Positions 18,389 through 27,952 are shown, counted from the first letter of the stretch. The stretch is 64,000 nucleotides of DNA from Xanthomonas hortorum pv. cynarae (GCF_002939985.1 NZ_MDFM01000005.1:61507-125506), one strand, 5' to 3'. The notes: generated from the letters alone by a model not told the origin. Program-made: numbers and translations.

Positions 18389-19765
18389 ATGTCTGTTTCT
18401 TCTGCACCCACGTCCGCGACGCCAGGCTTCGCTGCGGAAGTGCGCACCACCGGCCTGCTCGCGCTGCCGCTGGTGCTCGGCCACGTCTCCACCGGCCTCA
18501 TTGGCTTTGTCGACAACGTCATCGCCGGCCACCACGGCACCGCGACGTTGGCGGCGGTCACTATCGGCACTTCGTTGTTGTGGCTGCCGATGCTGGTACC
18601 GATCGGCACGCTGATCTCGTTGACTGCCTCGGTGTCGCAACTGGTCGGTGCCGGCCGGCAGCGCGAAATCGGCCCGTTGTTCCGCCAGGCGTTGTGGTTG
18701 TCGTTGGGGCTGGGCGCGGTGATGTTCGCCTTCCTGAGCGCGGTGCCGCCGCTGCTGCCCACCTTCGGGATTGCGCCGGACATCGTGCCGGGCGCGACCG
18801 ACTTCCTGCATGCGGTGCGCTGGGGCGGGCCGGCGCTGACGTTCTACTTCTGCATGCGCTATCTCAGCGAGGGCATGCACTGGACGCTGCCGACCATGGT
18901 GCTGGGCTTCGGTGGCTTGCTGGTGCTGGCGCCGCTGGGCTATGCGCTGACCTACGGCAAGTTCGGTGTTGCCGAGCACGGTGCGCAAGGCCTGGGCATG
19001 GCCTCGGCAATCACCATGTGGGTGCAGGCACTCGCGTTTGCGCTGTATCTGTGGCGCTCGCGCCGCTTCGCGCATCTGGAATTGTTCAATCATCTCGAAG
19101 GGCCGCGCTGGCGCGCCATCGGCGATCTGCTGCGCACCGGCCTGCCGATCGGCATCACCGTGCTGATGGAGGGCGGCTTGTTTATCGTCACCGCCTTGTT
19201 GATCGGCCGGCTCGGCTCCACCGAAGCGGCCGCGCACCAGATCGCGATCAACGTCGCGCAGCTGTGTTTCATGATCCCGATGGGCGTGGCCGAGGCCACC
19301 ACCGTGCGGGTGGGGCATGCGGTGGGGAGCGGCGATCCGCTCTGCATGCGGCGTGCGGCCTGGGCCGGCTACGCCATCGTGCTGGGCACCCAGGCGTTGT
19401 CGGCCAGCGTGTTGTTGCTGGGCCACGACGCCATCGTGAGTGTCTATACCGACGATGTGGCGGTGGCGGCGCTGGCCTCGGTGCTGCTGCTGTATGCGGC
19501 CACGTTCCAGTTTCCCGACGGCATCCAGGTACTTTCGAGCGGGGCGTTGCGCGGGCTCAAGGACACCCGCGTGCCGATGTTTCTGGCGATGTTTTCGTAT
19601 TGGGGTGTGGGCATGCCGATCGGCGCCGGGCTCGGCCTGGGCCTTGGCTGGGGACCGCAAGGCATGTGGATCGGCCTGATCCTGGGCCTGACCGTGGCGT
19701 CGATCCTGATGGGCCTGCGTTTCCGCCAGACCAGCCGGCGCCTGACTGCCGACGCGACCCCCTGA
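18389..19765 (+). CDS. MATE family multidrug/Na+ (or H+) antiporter, NorM-like
   Basis: The protein has 458 residues and 12 predicted membrane segments. The N-terminal MATE pattern is LALPLVLGHVSTGLIGFVDNVIAGHHG. The second half repeats it (LRTGLPIGITVLMEGGLFIVTALLIGRLG, then AAHQIAINVAQ), as expected from the internal duplication of the family. MATE pumps export cationic drugs and metabolites using ion gradients. The substrate is unknown. It stands alone, 84 bp before sppA on the same strand. The ATG at 18389 has only weak upstream purines. Confidence 0.9.
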   Translation: MSVSSAPTSATPGFAAEVRTTGLLALPLVLGHVSTGLIGFVDNVIAGHHGTATLAAVTIGTSLLWLPMLVPIGTLISLTASVSQLVGAGRQREIGPLFRQALWLSLGLGAVMFAFLSAVPPLLPTFGIAPDIVPGATDFLHAVRWGGPALTFYFCMRYLSEGMHWTLPTMVLGFGGLLVLAPLGYALTYGKFGVAEHGAQGLGMASAITMWVQALAFALYLWRSRRFAHLELFNHLEGPRWRAIGDLLRTGLPIGITVLMEGGLFIVTALLIGRLGSTEAAAHQIAINVAQLCFMIPMGVAEATTVRVGHAVGSGDPLCMRRAAWAGYAIVLGTQALSASVLLLGHDAIVSVYTDDVAVAALASVLLLYAATFQFPDGIQVLSSGALRGLKDTRVPMFLAMFSYWGVGMPIGAGLGLGLGWGPQGMWIGLILGLTVASILMGLRFRQTSRRLTADATP

Positions 19766-19849
19766 CTTCCAGCGCATGCCGTGCGTGCTGCGCAGCCGGT
19801 ATGCTGGGCAGCATTACTTGCATGCAGCGTCATTTCGACGGAGTTTTCC

Positions 19850-21748
19850 ATGAACCACCCCGTGCGTCGCAATCCCATCGCCAGTTTCTTCGTTGGCCTG
19901 TGGGATGTGATGAATTTCACCCGGCGCCTGATCTTCAACCTGGCGTTTTTCGGCTTTTTGTTCCTGATGCTGCTGCTGTTTGTGGTGGCGATCGCGCGTG
20001 GCGACGGCACCAAGCCGCTGGCCGAGCGCACCACGCTGGTGATCAACCCGGAAGGCACCCTGGTCGAACAGTTCAGCGCCGACCCGGTGAGCCGGTCGCT
20101 GGCCAAGGCAGTCGGCGACAAGAGCGCCGAAGAGGTGCAGCTGCGTGACCTGGTGCGGGTGATCGAGGCAGCCGGCAAGGATCGCAAGATCGAGCGGGTG
20201 CTGTTGAACCTGGACAAGTTTCAGCCCTCCGGTTTCGCTTCGCAGCGCGAAGTCGCCGCAGCGTTGCAGAAGCTGCGCGCCTCCGGCAAGCAGATCGTGG
20301 CTTTCAGCGAGAGCATGAGCCAGGGCCAGTACCTGCTGGCCGCGCAGGCCAACGAGGTCTATCTGGACCCGATGGGCAGCGTGCTGCTGGAAGGTCTTGG
20401 CCGCTATCGCCAGTATTTCCGCGAAGGCCTGCAGGACAAGCTGGGCGTGGACGTGCATCTGTTCCGCGTGGGCGAGTACAAGTCCGCTGCCGAGCCGTAC
20501 ATCCTCGACGCGGCCTCGGCCGACGCCAAGGAAGCGGATCTGTTCTGGATGAACGACGTGTGGCAGCGCTACCTGGCTGACGTCGGTACCGCACGCAAGC
20601 TCACCCCGGCGCAGCTGACCGCCGGCATCGACACGCTGCCCGAAGGCGTGACCGCCGCCGGTGGCGACCTGGCCAAGTTCGCGTTGCAGCAGAAGCTGGT
20701 CGACGGGCTCAAGACGCGCGAAGAAGTCGATGCGCTGCTGACCAAGCGCGGCGTGGCCGACAGCGATGCCGATGCCGGCTTTCGCAACATCGATTTCGCC
20801 AGCTATCTCACCCAGTTGCAGGCGCGGCGTTCGATGGACAGCCGCCCGCAGGTGGCCGTGGTGGTGGCGGCCGGCGAGATCAGCGGTGGCGAGCAGCCGG
20901 CCGGCCGCATCGGTGGCGAATCGACCGCCGCGTTGCTGCGTCAGGCGCGCGACGATGAAGAGGTCAAGGCGGTGGTGCTGCGCGTGGATTCGCCCGGCGG
21001 CGAAGTGTTCGCCTCCGAGCAGATCCGTCGCGAAGTGGTCGCGCTCAAGCAGGCCGGCAAGCCGGTAGTGGTGTCGATGGGCGATCTGGCCGCCTCGGGC
21101 GGCTACTGGATCAGCATGAATGCCGATCGCATCTATGCCGACCCGTCGACCATCAGCGGCTCGATCGGCATCTTCGGCATGGTGCCGAATCTGACCCGTG
21201 CGCTGGACAAGATCGGCGTGCATACCGATGGTGTGGGCACCACTCGGTTTGCCGGTGCCTTCGACATCACCCGTCCGCTGGACCCGGCCGCCGGCCAGGT
21301 CATCCAGGCGGTGATCAACAAGGGCTATGCCGACTTCACCGGCAAGGTGGCGCAGGCGCGTCACCAGTCGGTGGACGCCATCGACAAGGTCGCCCGTGGT
21401 CGCGTGTGGAGCGGGGCGCAGGCCAAGCAGCACGGCCTGGTGGATGCGTTTGGCGGCATGCAGGAGGCAGTGGCCGATGCGGCCGATCGGGCAAAGTTGA
21501 GCAAGGGCAAGTTCCGCGTGCGCTATGTCGAGAAGCCGGCCACGCCGTTCTCGCAGTTCATGAGCGGCTTTGCCGGCAGCCGTATGGGCGCCTGGATGCT
21601 GGGCGATTCGGCCATGGCACGCGCCATGCTGGCGCGCTCGCTGCCGGAAGTGGATACCCAGCTGCGCTTCGTCGAAGACGCCGTGCATGACAGCAAGGCC
21701 GGGGGCACGCCGGTGAAGTCGCTGGCGTATTGCTTCTGCGGGTTCTAA
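19850..21748 (+). CDS. sppA: Signal peptide peptidase SppA, 67-kDa type
   Basis: This membrane-anchored serine protease degrades cleaved signal peptides. It has 632 residues and two tandem peptidase_S49 halves, as in the 618-residue E. coli enzyme. One membrane anchor lies near the N-terminus (about 23-45). The general base Lys is in FRVGEYKSAAEPY (first half) and the nucleophile Ser in LAASGGYWISM (second half). ATG 19850 follows CGACGGAG, a good ribosome-binding site. A perfect bidirectional terminator follows. Confidence 0.95.
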   Translation: MNHPVRRNPIASFFVGLWDVMNFTRRLIFNLAFFGFLFLMLLLFVVAIARGDGTKPLAERTTLVINPEGTLVEQFSADPVSRSLAKAVGDKSAEEVQLRDLVRVIEAAGKDRKIERVLLNLDKFQPSGFASQREVAAALQKLRASGKQIVAFSESMSQGQYLLAAQANEVYLDPMGSVLLEGLGRYRQYFREGLQDKLGVDVHLFRVGEYKSAAEPYILDAASADAKEADLFWMNDVWQRYLADVGTARKLTPAQLTAGIDTLPEGVTAAGGDLAKFALQQKLVDGLKTREEVDALLTKRGVADSDADAGFRNIDFASYLTQLQARRSMDSRPQVAVVVAAGEISGGEQPAGRIGGESTAALLRQARDDEEVKAVVLRVDSPGGEVFASEQIRREVVALKQAGKPVVVSMGDLAASGGYWISMNADRIYADPSTISGSIGIFGMVPNLTRALDKIGVHTDGVGTTRFAGAFDITRPLDPAAGQVIQAVINKGYADFTGKVAQARHQSVDAIDKVARGRVWSGAQAKQHGLVDAFGGMQEAVADAADRAKLSKGKFRVRYVEKPATPFSQFMSGFAGSRMGAWMLGDSAMARAMLARSLPEVDTQLRFVEDAVHDSKAGGTPVKSLAYCFCGF

Positions 21749-21773
21749 CCCAGCACGTTTCAAGGTGATGCAT

Positions 21774-21808
21774 CGACAACGCCGGCCTTGTGCCGGCGTT
21801 GTCGTTTC
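21774..21808. terminator. Bidirectional terminator between sppA and the small lipoprotein gene
   Basis: CGACAACGCCGGC and GCCGGCGTTGTCG form a perfect 13-bp stem around CTTGT, followed by TTTCT on the plus strand. The end of the convergent lipoprotein gene abuts it. Confidence 0.8.
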
Positions 21809-22023
21809 TACTGCGTGGCTGCGTCGATCGCCTTGCGTTGATCGTCTGCTGCCTGGTCAGTCGCCGCCTGCACCGCATGCGCCTTGTTCAACGGTTCCTG
21901 GATGTGGTCGCGCAAGGCGGTGGCCTGCGGCTCGGGCTTCTGATCGGTGGGCGCAGGTTGCGGTCGCTGACAGGCACCAAGCAGCAACGCCAGGCTGGCT
22001 GCAGGAATCCAATGCAGTTTCAT
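21808..22023 (-). CDS. Small putative lipoprotein
   Basis: The protein has 71 residues. A signal peptide with lipobox LLGAC gives a mature lipidated Cys at about residue 18. The short mature part is Gln/Pro/Asp/Ala-rich and helical at its end (LRDHIQEPLNKAHAVQAATD). It contains no known domain. The gene is flanked by the sppA terminator and by the divergent SDR gene. The clear lipobox and the terminator abutting its stop argue that it is real. Confidence 0.7.
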   Translation of the reverse strand: MKLHWIPAASLALLLGACQRPQPAPTDQKPEPQATALRDHIQEPLNKAHAVQAATDQAADDQRKAIDAATQ

Positions 22024-22129
22024 CGTCGTGACCTCGCTTGGGGTGGCGGTATCCTAACGCTCGGGCCGCACGCAGGCGTCAATCACGTTGCAGCGGCCGT
22101 CTCCCGCGTTTTGAAAGAGGATCACCCAC

Positions 22130-22906
22130 GTGACAACCCATCGTTGGCGGCTGGATGGACAGACCGCGCTCATCACCGGTGCCAGCGCCGGCATTGGCTT
22201 TGCCATCGCGCGCGAACTGCTCGGCTTCGGCGCGGATCTGCTGATGGTGGCGCGCGATGCCGATGCGTTGGCGCAGGCGCGCGACGAGCTCGCCGAAGAA
22301 TTCCCCGAGCGTGAATTGCATGGGCTGGCCGCCGATGTGGCCGACGATGAAGAACGTCGCGCCATTCTGGACTGGGTGGAAGACCACGCCGATGGCCTGC
22401 ACCTGCTGATCAACAATGCCGGCGGCAACATCACCCGCGCGGCGATCGACTACACCGAAGACCAGTGGCGCGGCATCTTCGAAACCAACGTGTTCGCGGC
22501 CTTCGAATTGTCGCGTTATGCGCACCCGTTGCTTGCCCGCCACGCGGCTTCGGCAATCGTCAACGTGGGCAGCGTCTCCGGCATCACCCATGTGCGCAGC
22601 GGCGCGCCGTACGGCATGACCAAGGCCGCGTTGCAGCAGATGACGCGCAATCTGGCGGTGGAATGGGCCGAGGACGGCATCCGCGTCAACGCAGTGGCGC
22701 CGTGGTACATCCGCACGCGTCGCACATCCGGGCCGCTGTCGGATCCGGATTACTACGAGCAGGTGATCGAACGCACCCCGATGCGCCGCATCGGCGAACC
22801 GGAAGAAGTTGCCGCGGCGGTCGGGTTTCTATGTCTGCCTGCGGCCAGTTACATCACTGGCGAATGCATCGCGGTGGATGGCGGATTCTTGCGGTACGGG
22901 TTTTAA
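22130..22906 (+). CDS. Short-chain dehydrogenase/reductase (tropinone-reductase-like)
   Basis: This is a classical SDR of 258 residues. The cofactor motif is [16 protein letters not shown] is present in LLINNAGGN, and the catalytic Ser-Tyr-Lys set appears as VGSVSG and YGMTKAAL. The N-terminal start [19 protein letters not shown] and the C-terminal [13 protein letters not shown] fit the tropinone-reductase-like group. An Arg after the Gly-rich motif (MVARDADAL) suggests NADP(H). The start is GTG at 22130, with GAGG upstream. It is a single gene and its substrate is unknown. Confidence 0.9.
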   Translation: MTTHRWRLDGQTALITGASAGIGFAIARELLGFGADLLMVARDADALAQARDELAEEFPERELHGLAADVADDEERRAILDWVEDHADGLHLLINNAGGNITRAAIDYTEDQWRGIFETNVFAAFELSRYAHPLLARHAASAIVNVGSVSGITHVRSGAPYGMTKAALQQMTRNLAVEWAEDGIRVNAVAPWYIRTRRTSGPLSDPDYYEQVIERTPMRRIGEPEEVAAAVGFLCLPAASYITGECIAVDGGFLRYGF

Positions 22907-23078
22907 CCCGCCTGCGCGAGTCAGGGGGCCGCGAGGTTGCTCGCTTGCGCTGCTGGTCGGTGCACTGCCCATGCCATCTGGTGATCGCTGTAGGTTGCCA
23001 GTGGCTTTAAAACATCGGCCCAGCAAACGCAGCGCCGTTGAACTGACTGACCTGTGCGCTGGACCGCTGGTTGCAGCA

Positions 23079-23747
23079 TCAAGGCGTGGTGGACGGATTC
23101 GCGCAGCGGCTTTCGTCCAGCACCCGGCGCATTTGATCGTAGCGCTGCTTGCGTTCGGCCGATTGCGCCTCGTCGGAGAAGCGCCAGGTCGCCTCGGCCT
23201 GCTCGGCGCGTTTGCGCCAGGCCTCGCACAGGCTCTGATCCGGTACCGGCGCGCAGCGATCGGTGACCACCTCACAGGCGCTGCCGCCGCCGGTGGCCGG
23301 CCCGCCCGCCAGGTTGGTGGTCTGCATCGGCAGGCAGCGTGTGGCCGGTTCGCGGTCTTCGGTGAAATAGCGTCCGTTGTCGTGCGCGGTGCATTCGAAC
23401 AACGGCGGCGGTGGCAGTGTGGAGGTCGAGGTCGTGGCAGGTGGCGTCGGCGCAACCGGCGCTGGTGCGGCAACGGGTGCAGCAGCGGGCGCCTCGGTTT
23501 TCGGGGTGGCGCGCGGTTGTGCAGAGGGCGCTGTGCGCGCAGGCGATGCTGCGCTCGATCCGCCGGGCGCAAACGGCACGGCGGCCGGCGCAGTCATCAC
23601 TTTCTTTTGCTGCTGCACGCCTTTCGGGCACGGCATGTTCTGCACCGTGAGCGCGCCGGTCGGATCGGTGCAGCGGTAGATGGTCACGTCCTGGGCGCTG
23701 GCAACCGACATCCATCCCATCAGCAACAACAGTAGACAGCGCCTCAT
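23079..23747 (-). CDS. DUF4124-type exported protein, second of a tandem pair
   Basis: The protein has 222 residues. A signal peptide (MRRCLLLLLMGWMSVASA) is followed by a DUF4124 pattern, VTIYRCTDPTGALTVQNMPC, with two cysteines probably disulphide-bonded. A long Pro/Ala/Thr linker follows, then a Cys-rich C-terminal domain with LFECTAHDNGRYFTED and CEVVTDRC. It overlaps its upstream paralogue by ATGA (23744-23747), showing a two-gene operon. Both proteins share the order N-terminal Cys pair, Pro-rich linker and a Y/F-E-C-T motif. The function of DUF4124 is not established. Confidence 0.78.
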   Translation of the reverse strand: MRRCLLLLLMGWMSVASAQDVTIYRCTDPTGALTVQNMPCPKGVQQQKKVMTAPAAVPFAPGGSSAASPARTAPSAQPRATPKTEAPAAAPVAAPAPVAPTPPATTSTSTLPPPPLFECTAHDNGRYFTEDREPATRCLPMQTTNLAGGPATGGGSACEVVTDRCAPVPDQSLCEAWRKRAEQAEATWRFSDEAQSAERKQRYDQMRRVLDESRCANPSTTP

Positions 23748-24514
23748 GCGCCGCCGCAATCGCGCTGCAGGCGTGCGTCGATGCCGCGTTGTTCGCGGCT
23801 GAGGTCCTCGCGCTCGCTCTGCAAGGCGCTGTTGTAGCGCCGGATCAGCTCCCAGCGGCGGTCGGCCAGCCGCCCACAGACTTCCTGCTCCGGCAGGGCA
23901 TGGCATTCGTCGCGGATCTGCACATTGCCGTACGGCACGATCACCGTGCCGCCGCCGTAGCCGCCGCCGTTGTAACCGCCCTGATAGCCGCCGCCTCCGA
24001 AGCTTGCGCTTCCGCGCAGGCTTCCACCCCGTCCGGAGCCACCTTGCACCGATACCGCCGGGCGTGGGCTCACCGAGATCGGTGGACGCTGGATGCCGCC
24101 GCCGTTGACCGGCGGGGCAATGCCATTGCCCACATAGGCGGGGCCCCAGGTCGGCACCCAGCGCGGATTGCCTTCCGGGCTGTCGCTTGTGTAGCGGTTG
24201 CCGTCTTCGGTGGTGCACTCGTACATCGGCTGTGGCGGCTGCACGGTAATGATGCGCACCTCGCGCGGCGGCTGCGTCGCGACGGCGGCAGGGGCGACGA
24301 CGGCGCGTTCCGGTAGCGGCGGCGGATCCTGCGGGCGTTGCAGGTCCAGCACCTGCTGGCGCCCGCTGCTGCACGGCGCATCCTGCAGCGCCACGGTGCC
24401 GGTGCTACTGACGCAGCGGTAGATCCGCACGTTCGGATCGGGTTTGCTGGCGGTACTGGCCGCCGACGCAGGCAGCGCGGTGGCCAGCAACAGAAGGGTC
24501 AGGACGGTACGCAT
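23744..24514 (-). CDS. DUF4124-type exported protein, first of a tandem pair
   Basis: The protein has 256 residues with a signal peptide ending PASAAS. The N-terminal DUF4124 pattern is VRIYRCVSSTGTVALQDAPC; then comes a Pro-rich linker, a PMYECTTEDGNRYTSD motif matching the paralogue, a Gly/Tyr-rich segment around residues 160-190 (GGGYQGGYNGGGYGGG), and a helical end with CHALPEQEVCGRL and a final Cys. Both copies share the layout, so they arose by duplication. It is translated first and coupled to the second copy. The substrate or partner is unknown. Confidence 0.78.
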   Translation of the reverse strand: MRTVLTLLLLATALPASAASTASKPDPNVRIYRCVSSTGTVALQDAPCSSGRQQVLDLQRPQDPPPLPERAVVAPAAVATQPPREVRIITVQPPQPMYECTTEDGNRYTSDSPEGNPRWVPTWGPAYVGNGIAPPVNGGGIQRPPISVSPRPAVSVQGGSGRGGSLRGSASFGGGGYQGGYNGGGYGGGTVIVPYGNVQIRDECHALPEQEVCGRLADRRWELIRRYNSALQSEREDLSREQRGIDARLQRDCGGA

Positions 24515-24656
24515 GACCGCAGTGTGCGCGTCTGTCCGGCTGTGTCAAAGGGGGAGCGGCTGAACTGGTTTGGGTCATGCAGGCGGGCGGATCAGCGACG
24601 CGGCAACCGCATAGGGCTTCGCGCCCCGCCGCACGCGCCATCTGGCCTGGGTCTAC

Positions 24657-24692
24657 AACGCGCCCACTAGTTCAAACGCGCCCACTAGTTCA
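24657..24692. repeat. Exact 18-bp tandem duplication downstream of tsaC
   Basis: AACGCGCCCACTAGTTCA occurs twice head to tail and ends one base before the tsaC stop codon on the other strand. It is non-coding and probably a recent slippage duplication. Confidence 0.9.
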
Positions 24693-24693
24693 C

Positions 24694-25269
24694 TCAGTCG
24701 CGCAGGATCTGCCCGCTGCGCGCATCGCGGATCTGGGTCGGCTGCGCCAGTGCGCCCACCTCGCCATCCACCACGCCATCGATGCTGACCAGCAGCGCCG
24801 GATCCAGTGATTGACGGCTGCGTGCGGGTGGCTCACCGGCCAGGTTGGCGCTGGTGGACACCAACGGGGCGCCCCAGGCTGCGCAGAGCGCGGCGACGAC
24901 CGGATGCGCGCTGATGCGCACCGCCAGCCCGTCATGCGCGCCAGCGACCCAGCGCGGCGCCTGTGCGGTGACTGGCAGGATCCAGGTGTGCGGGCCCGGC
25001 CAGCTGACCAGCACCTCCTGCTTGCGCGCAGGCTCCAGTGCGTCGAAATCCACCCAGCCGTGCAAGATGTCCACGCTGGCGGCCACCACGATCACGCCCT
25101 TGTCGACAGGGCGCCGCTTGATCGCCAGCAGCCGTAGCACGGCCGCTTCCTGGCGCGGGTCGCAACCCAGTCCCCACACCGCTTCGGTGGGATAGGCGAT
25201 CACGCCGCCCCGGGTCAGGGCAGCGACGGCGTTATCCACACTGAGCGCGGGGCTGGGTGCCGGTTGCAT
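24694..25269 (-). CDS. tsaC: L-threonylcarbamoyladenylate synthase TsaC (YrdC family)
   Basis: This enzyme makes threonylcarbamoyl-AMP from Thr, bicarbonate and ATP for the t6A modification of tRNAs reading ANN codons. It has 191 residues. The YrdC core is GGVIAYPTEAVWGLGCDP, then LAIKRRPVDKGVIVVA, and PLVSTSANLAGEPP. The ATG at 25269 is 8 bp from the topA stop on the same strand, so the two genes form an operon; topA/tsaC adjacency within the dprA-smg block is common in proteobacteria. Confidence 0.94.
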   Translation of the reverse strand: MQPAPSPALSVDNAVAALTRGGVIAYPTEAVWGLGCDPRQEAAVLRLLAIKRRPVDKGVIVVAASVDILHGWVDFDALEPARKQEVLVSWPGPHTWILPVTAQAPRWVAGAHDGLAVRISAHPVVAALCAAWGAPLVSTSANLAGEPPARSRQSLDPALLVSIDGVVDGEVGALAQPTQIRDARSGQILRD

Positions 25270-25277
25270 CGTGCGAC

Positions 25278-27770
25278 TCAGCCTGCCGCCTTGCTCGCCA
25301 CTTTCTTGACCACACGCTTGGCGGCCTTCTTGGCGGTAGCTTTCTTGGCCGGCGCCTTCTTGGCAGCTGTCTTGGTCGCAGCAGTCTTGGTGGCGGTCTT
25401 CTTGACTGCGGTCTTCTTCGGCGACGAATCCTTGACCGTATTCTTCTTCAGCGTGGCCTTCTTCGCACCGAAGCCCTTGCGCACCGGCTTGCCGGTGTCG
25501 GTCAGCAACTGCTGCACTTCTTCGAAGCTCAGCGACGCCGGTTCGCGATCCTTGGGAATCTTGCCGTTGAGCTTGCCGTCGCTGATGTACGGGCCGAAGC
25601 GGCCGTTGAGCACCTGGATGTCGCTGCCGTCGAATTCCTTGATCACCCGATTGCGCGCGATCTCTTCCTTCTCTTCGATCAGGAACACCGCGCGTTCCAG
25701 ATCGATGGTGTACGGGTCGTCTTCCTTCTTCAGCGAGGCATACACGCTGCCACGGCGCGCAAACGGCCCGAACCGGCCGATGCCGACGCTGACGTCCTGG
25801 TCCTTGTCCTGGCCCAGCGCGCGCGGCATCTTGAACAGTTCCAGCGCGTCTTCGATGGAGATCGAAAAGATGCTCTGGCCCGGGCGCAACGAGGCGAATG
25901 TGGGCTTTTCTTCGTCTTCGACCGTGCCGATCTGCACCATCGGGCCGAAGCGGCCGATGCGCGCGCTGACTTCCTTGCCGCTGACCGGGTCCGCGCCCAG
26001 CACGCGCACGCTGCCGGCGTCGGTCTTGTCCAGCGAATCCTTTTTGTCTTCGACCAGTTCCTTGAACGGGCCCCAGAACTTCTCCATCAACGGAATCCAC
26101 TCCGCTTCGCCACGCGAGACCGCATCCAGATCGTCTTCGAGCTTGGCGGTGAAGTCGTAATCCACGTAACGGGTGAAATGCCCGGACAGGAACTTGGATA
26201 CCGCACGGCCCACGTCGGTGGGGCGGAAGCTGCGGCCCTCCATCTCCACGTACTTGCGGAACTGCAGGGTCTGGATGATCGAGGCGTAGGTGGACGGACG
26301 GCCGATGCCGTATTCCTCCAGCGTCTTGACCAGCGCCGCTTCGGTGAAGCGCGGCGGCGGTTGGGTGAAATGCTGATCGGTGACGATGCGGTCCAACGGG
26401 ATGTTGTCGCCGGCCTTCATCGGCGGCAGCTTGCGGCTCTCGTCCTCGTCTTCGCTGCTCTTGGTGTCCTTGCCTTCTTCGTACACGGCCAGAAAGCCCG
26501 CAACCACCACGGTAGTGCCGCTGGCGCGGAACACATGCTCGCTGCCGGCCGACAGGTCGACGCTGACGGTGTTTAGCGTGGCCGGAATCATCTGGCAGGC
26601 GACTGCGCGCTTCCAGATCAATTCGTACAGACGGCGCTCGTCGTCGGACAGAAAGCGCGCGACCTGCGCCGGTGTGTGCAATGCCGAGGTCGGACGGATC
26701 GCCTCATGCGCTTCCTGCGCATTCTTGGATTTGGTGGTGTAGGTATTGGGCTGATCCGGCAACGACGCGGTGCCGAAATCGCGCGCGATCACGTCGCGGA
26801 TTTCCGCCAACGCGTCCTGCGACAGATTCACCGAGTCGGTACGCATATAGCTGATCAGGCCGACCGAGCCTTCGTCGCCGAGCGCCACACCTTCGTACAA
26901 CTTCTGCGCCACCTGCATGGTCTTGCGGGTGGTGAAACCGAGCTTGCGCGAGGCTTCCTGCTGCAGCGTGGAAGTGGTGAACGGCGGGGCGGGGCGGCGC
27001 TTGCGCTCCTTGCTGGCCACGTCGGTGACATGCAGCACGCCTTGCGCCGCCTTCTGGATACGCAGGCGCGCCGCTTCGGCAGTATCGCCGTCGGTGACGG
27101 TGAACTGCTCGAATTTCTGCCCGTCCAGCTTGATCAGACGTGCATTGAACGGCTGCGACGGATGCCGGCATTGCGCATCGATGGACCAGTATTCGCGCGC
27201 GATGAAGGCTTCGATCTCTTCTTCGCGCTCGACGATCATACGCAGCGCCGGCGACTGCACGCGGCCGGCCGACAGGCCGCGCTGCACCTTGCGCCACAGC
27301 ACCGGCGACAGGTTGAAGCCGACCAGATAGTCGAGCGCGCGACGTGCCTGCTGCGCATCGACCAGGTCGGCGGCGATCGCGCGCGGCTTGAGCATCGCTT
27401 CCTTGATCGCACGCGGGGTGATCTCGGTGAACACCACCCGCTGCATCGGCTTGTCCTTGAGCAGGCCGCGCTCTTTCAGGATCTCGGCGATGTGCCAGCT
27501 GATCGCCTCGCCCTCGCGGTCCGGGTCGGTCGCCAGAAAGATGTCGTCGGCGGTCTTGGCCGCACGCGCAATGGCTTCGACATGCTTTTCGTTCTTTTCG
27601 ATCAGGTCGTAACGCATCGCGAACCCATTGTCCGGATCGACCGCGCCTTCCTTGGGGACCAGGTCGCGCACGTGCCCATACGAGGCCAGGACGGTGAAGT
27701 CCTTGCCGAGGTATTTATTGATCGTCTTGGCCTTGGCGGGCGATTCGACGATGAGCAGGTGCTTGGGCAT
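25278..27770 (-). CDS. topA: DNA topoisomerase I (type IA), with Lys-rich tail
   Basis: This enzyme relaxes negative supercoils. It has 830 residues. The TOPRIM domain opens with LLIVESPAKAKTINKYLG and carries DPDRE in ATDPDREGEAISWH. The active-site Tyr lies in GLISYMRTDSVNLS. The C-terminal part has three repeats with the pattern IGRFGP (IGRFGPMVQ, IGRFGPFAR, NGRFGPYIS) in place of the Cys4 zinc ribbons found in E. coli TopA. It ends in about 60 residues of KKTA/AKK repeats resembling histone-H1-like tails, expected to bind DNA non-specifically. It is followed 8 bp later by tsaC. Confidence 0.96.
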   Translation of the reverse strand: MPKHLLIVESPAKAKTINKYLGKDFTVLASYGHVRDLVPKEGAVDPDNGFAMRYDLIEKNEKHVEAIARAAKTADDIFLATDPDREGEAISWHIAEILKERGLLKDKPMQRVVFTEITPRAIKEAMLKPRAIAADLVDAQQARRALDYLVGFNLSPVLWRKVQRGLSAGRVQSPALRMIVEREEEIEAFIAREYWSIDAQCRHPSQPFNARLIKLDGQKFEQFTVTDGDTAEAARLRIQKAAQGVLHVTDVASKERKRRPAPPFTTSTLQQEASRKLGFTTRKTMQVAQKLYEGVALGDEGSVGLISYMRTDSVNLSQDALAEIRDVIARDFGTASLPDQPNTYTTKSKNAQEAHEAIRPTSALHTPAQVARFLSDDERRLYELIWKRAVACQMIPATLNTVSVDLSAGSEHVFRASGTTVVVAGFLAVYEEGKDTKSSEDEDESRKLPPMKAGDNIPLDRIVTDQHFTQPPPRFTEAALVKTLEEYGIGRPSTYASIIQTLQFRKYVEMEGRSFRPTDVGRAVSKFLSGHFTRYVDYDFTAKLEDDLDAVSRGEAEWIPLMEKFWGPFKELVEDKKDSLDKTDAGSVRVLGADPVSGKEVSARIGRFGPMVQIGTVEDEEKPTFASLRPGQSIFSISIEDALELFKMPRALGQDKDQDVSVGIGRFGPFARRGSVYASLKKEDDPYTIDLERAVFLIEEKEEIARNRVIKEFDGSDIQVLNGRFGPYISDGKLNGKIPKDREPASLSFEEVQQLLTDTGKPVRKGFGAKKATLKKNTVKDSSPKKTAVKKTATKTAATKTAAKKAPAKKATAKKAAKRVVKKVASKAAG

Positions 27771-27861
27771 GGTGGTTAATTCTTTGGGCAGGGCCCGGGG
27801 GGCAGGTAGCGTGGCCTAATTGGCCGGTGGAGGGAAGCAGATCGCCTGTTTCCCACACGTC

Positions 27862-27888
27862 AACGCCCGGGATGGTAGCCCGGGCGTT
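27862..27888. terminator. Perfect stem-loop between the RDD gene and topA
   Basis: AACGCCCGGG and CCCGGGCGTT form a 10-bp stem with a 7-base loop. There is no T-run on either strand, so termination activity is uncertain; the position suits an end point for the RDD gene transcript. Confidence 0.5.
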
Positions 27889-27952
27889 CAGTTCTCATAT
27901 TAGAAAGATCACGGCAGACGCCGCCGTGTCAAGCGGCTTCGGCCACGAACCC

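Noticed and set aside
18242..19777. Long minus-strand frame opposite the MATE gene
   Set aside because: Antisense shadow with His/Arg/Gln-rich composition and no motif; the plus-strand MATE protein is clear.
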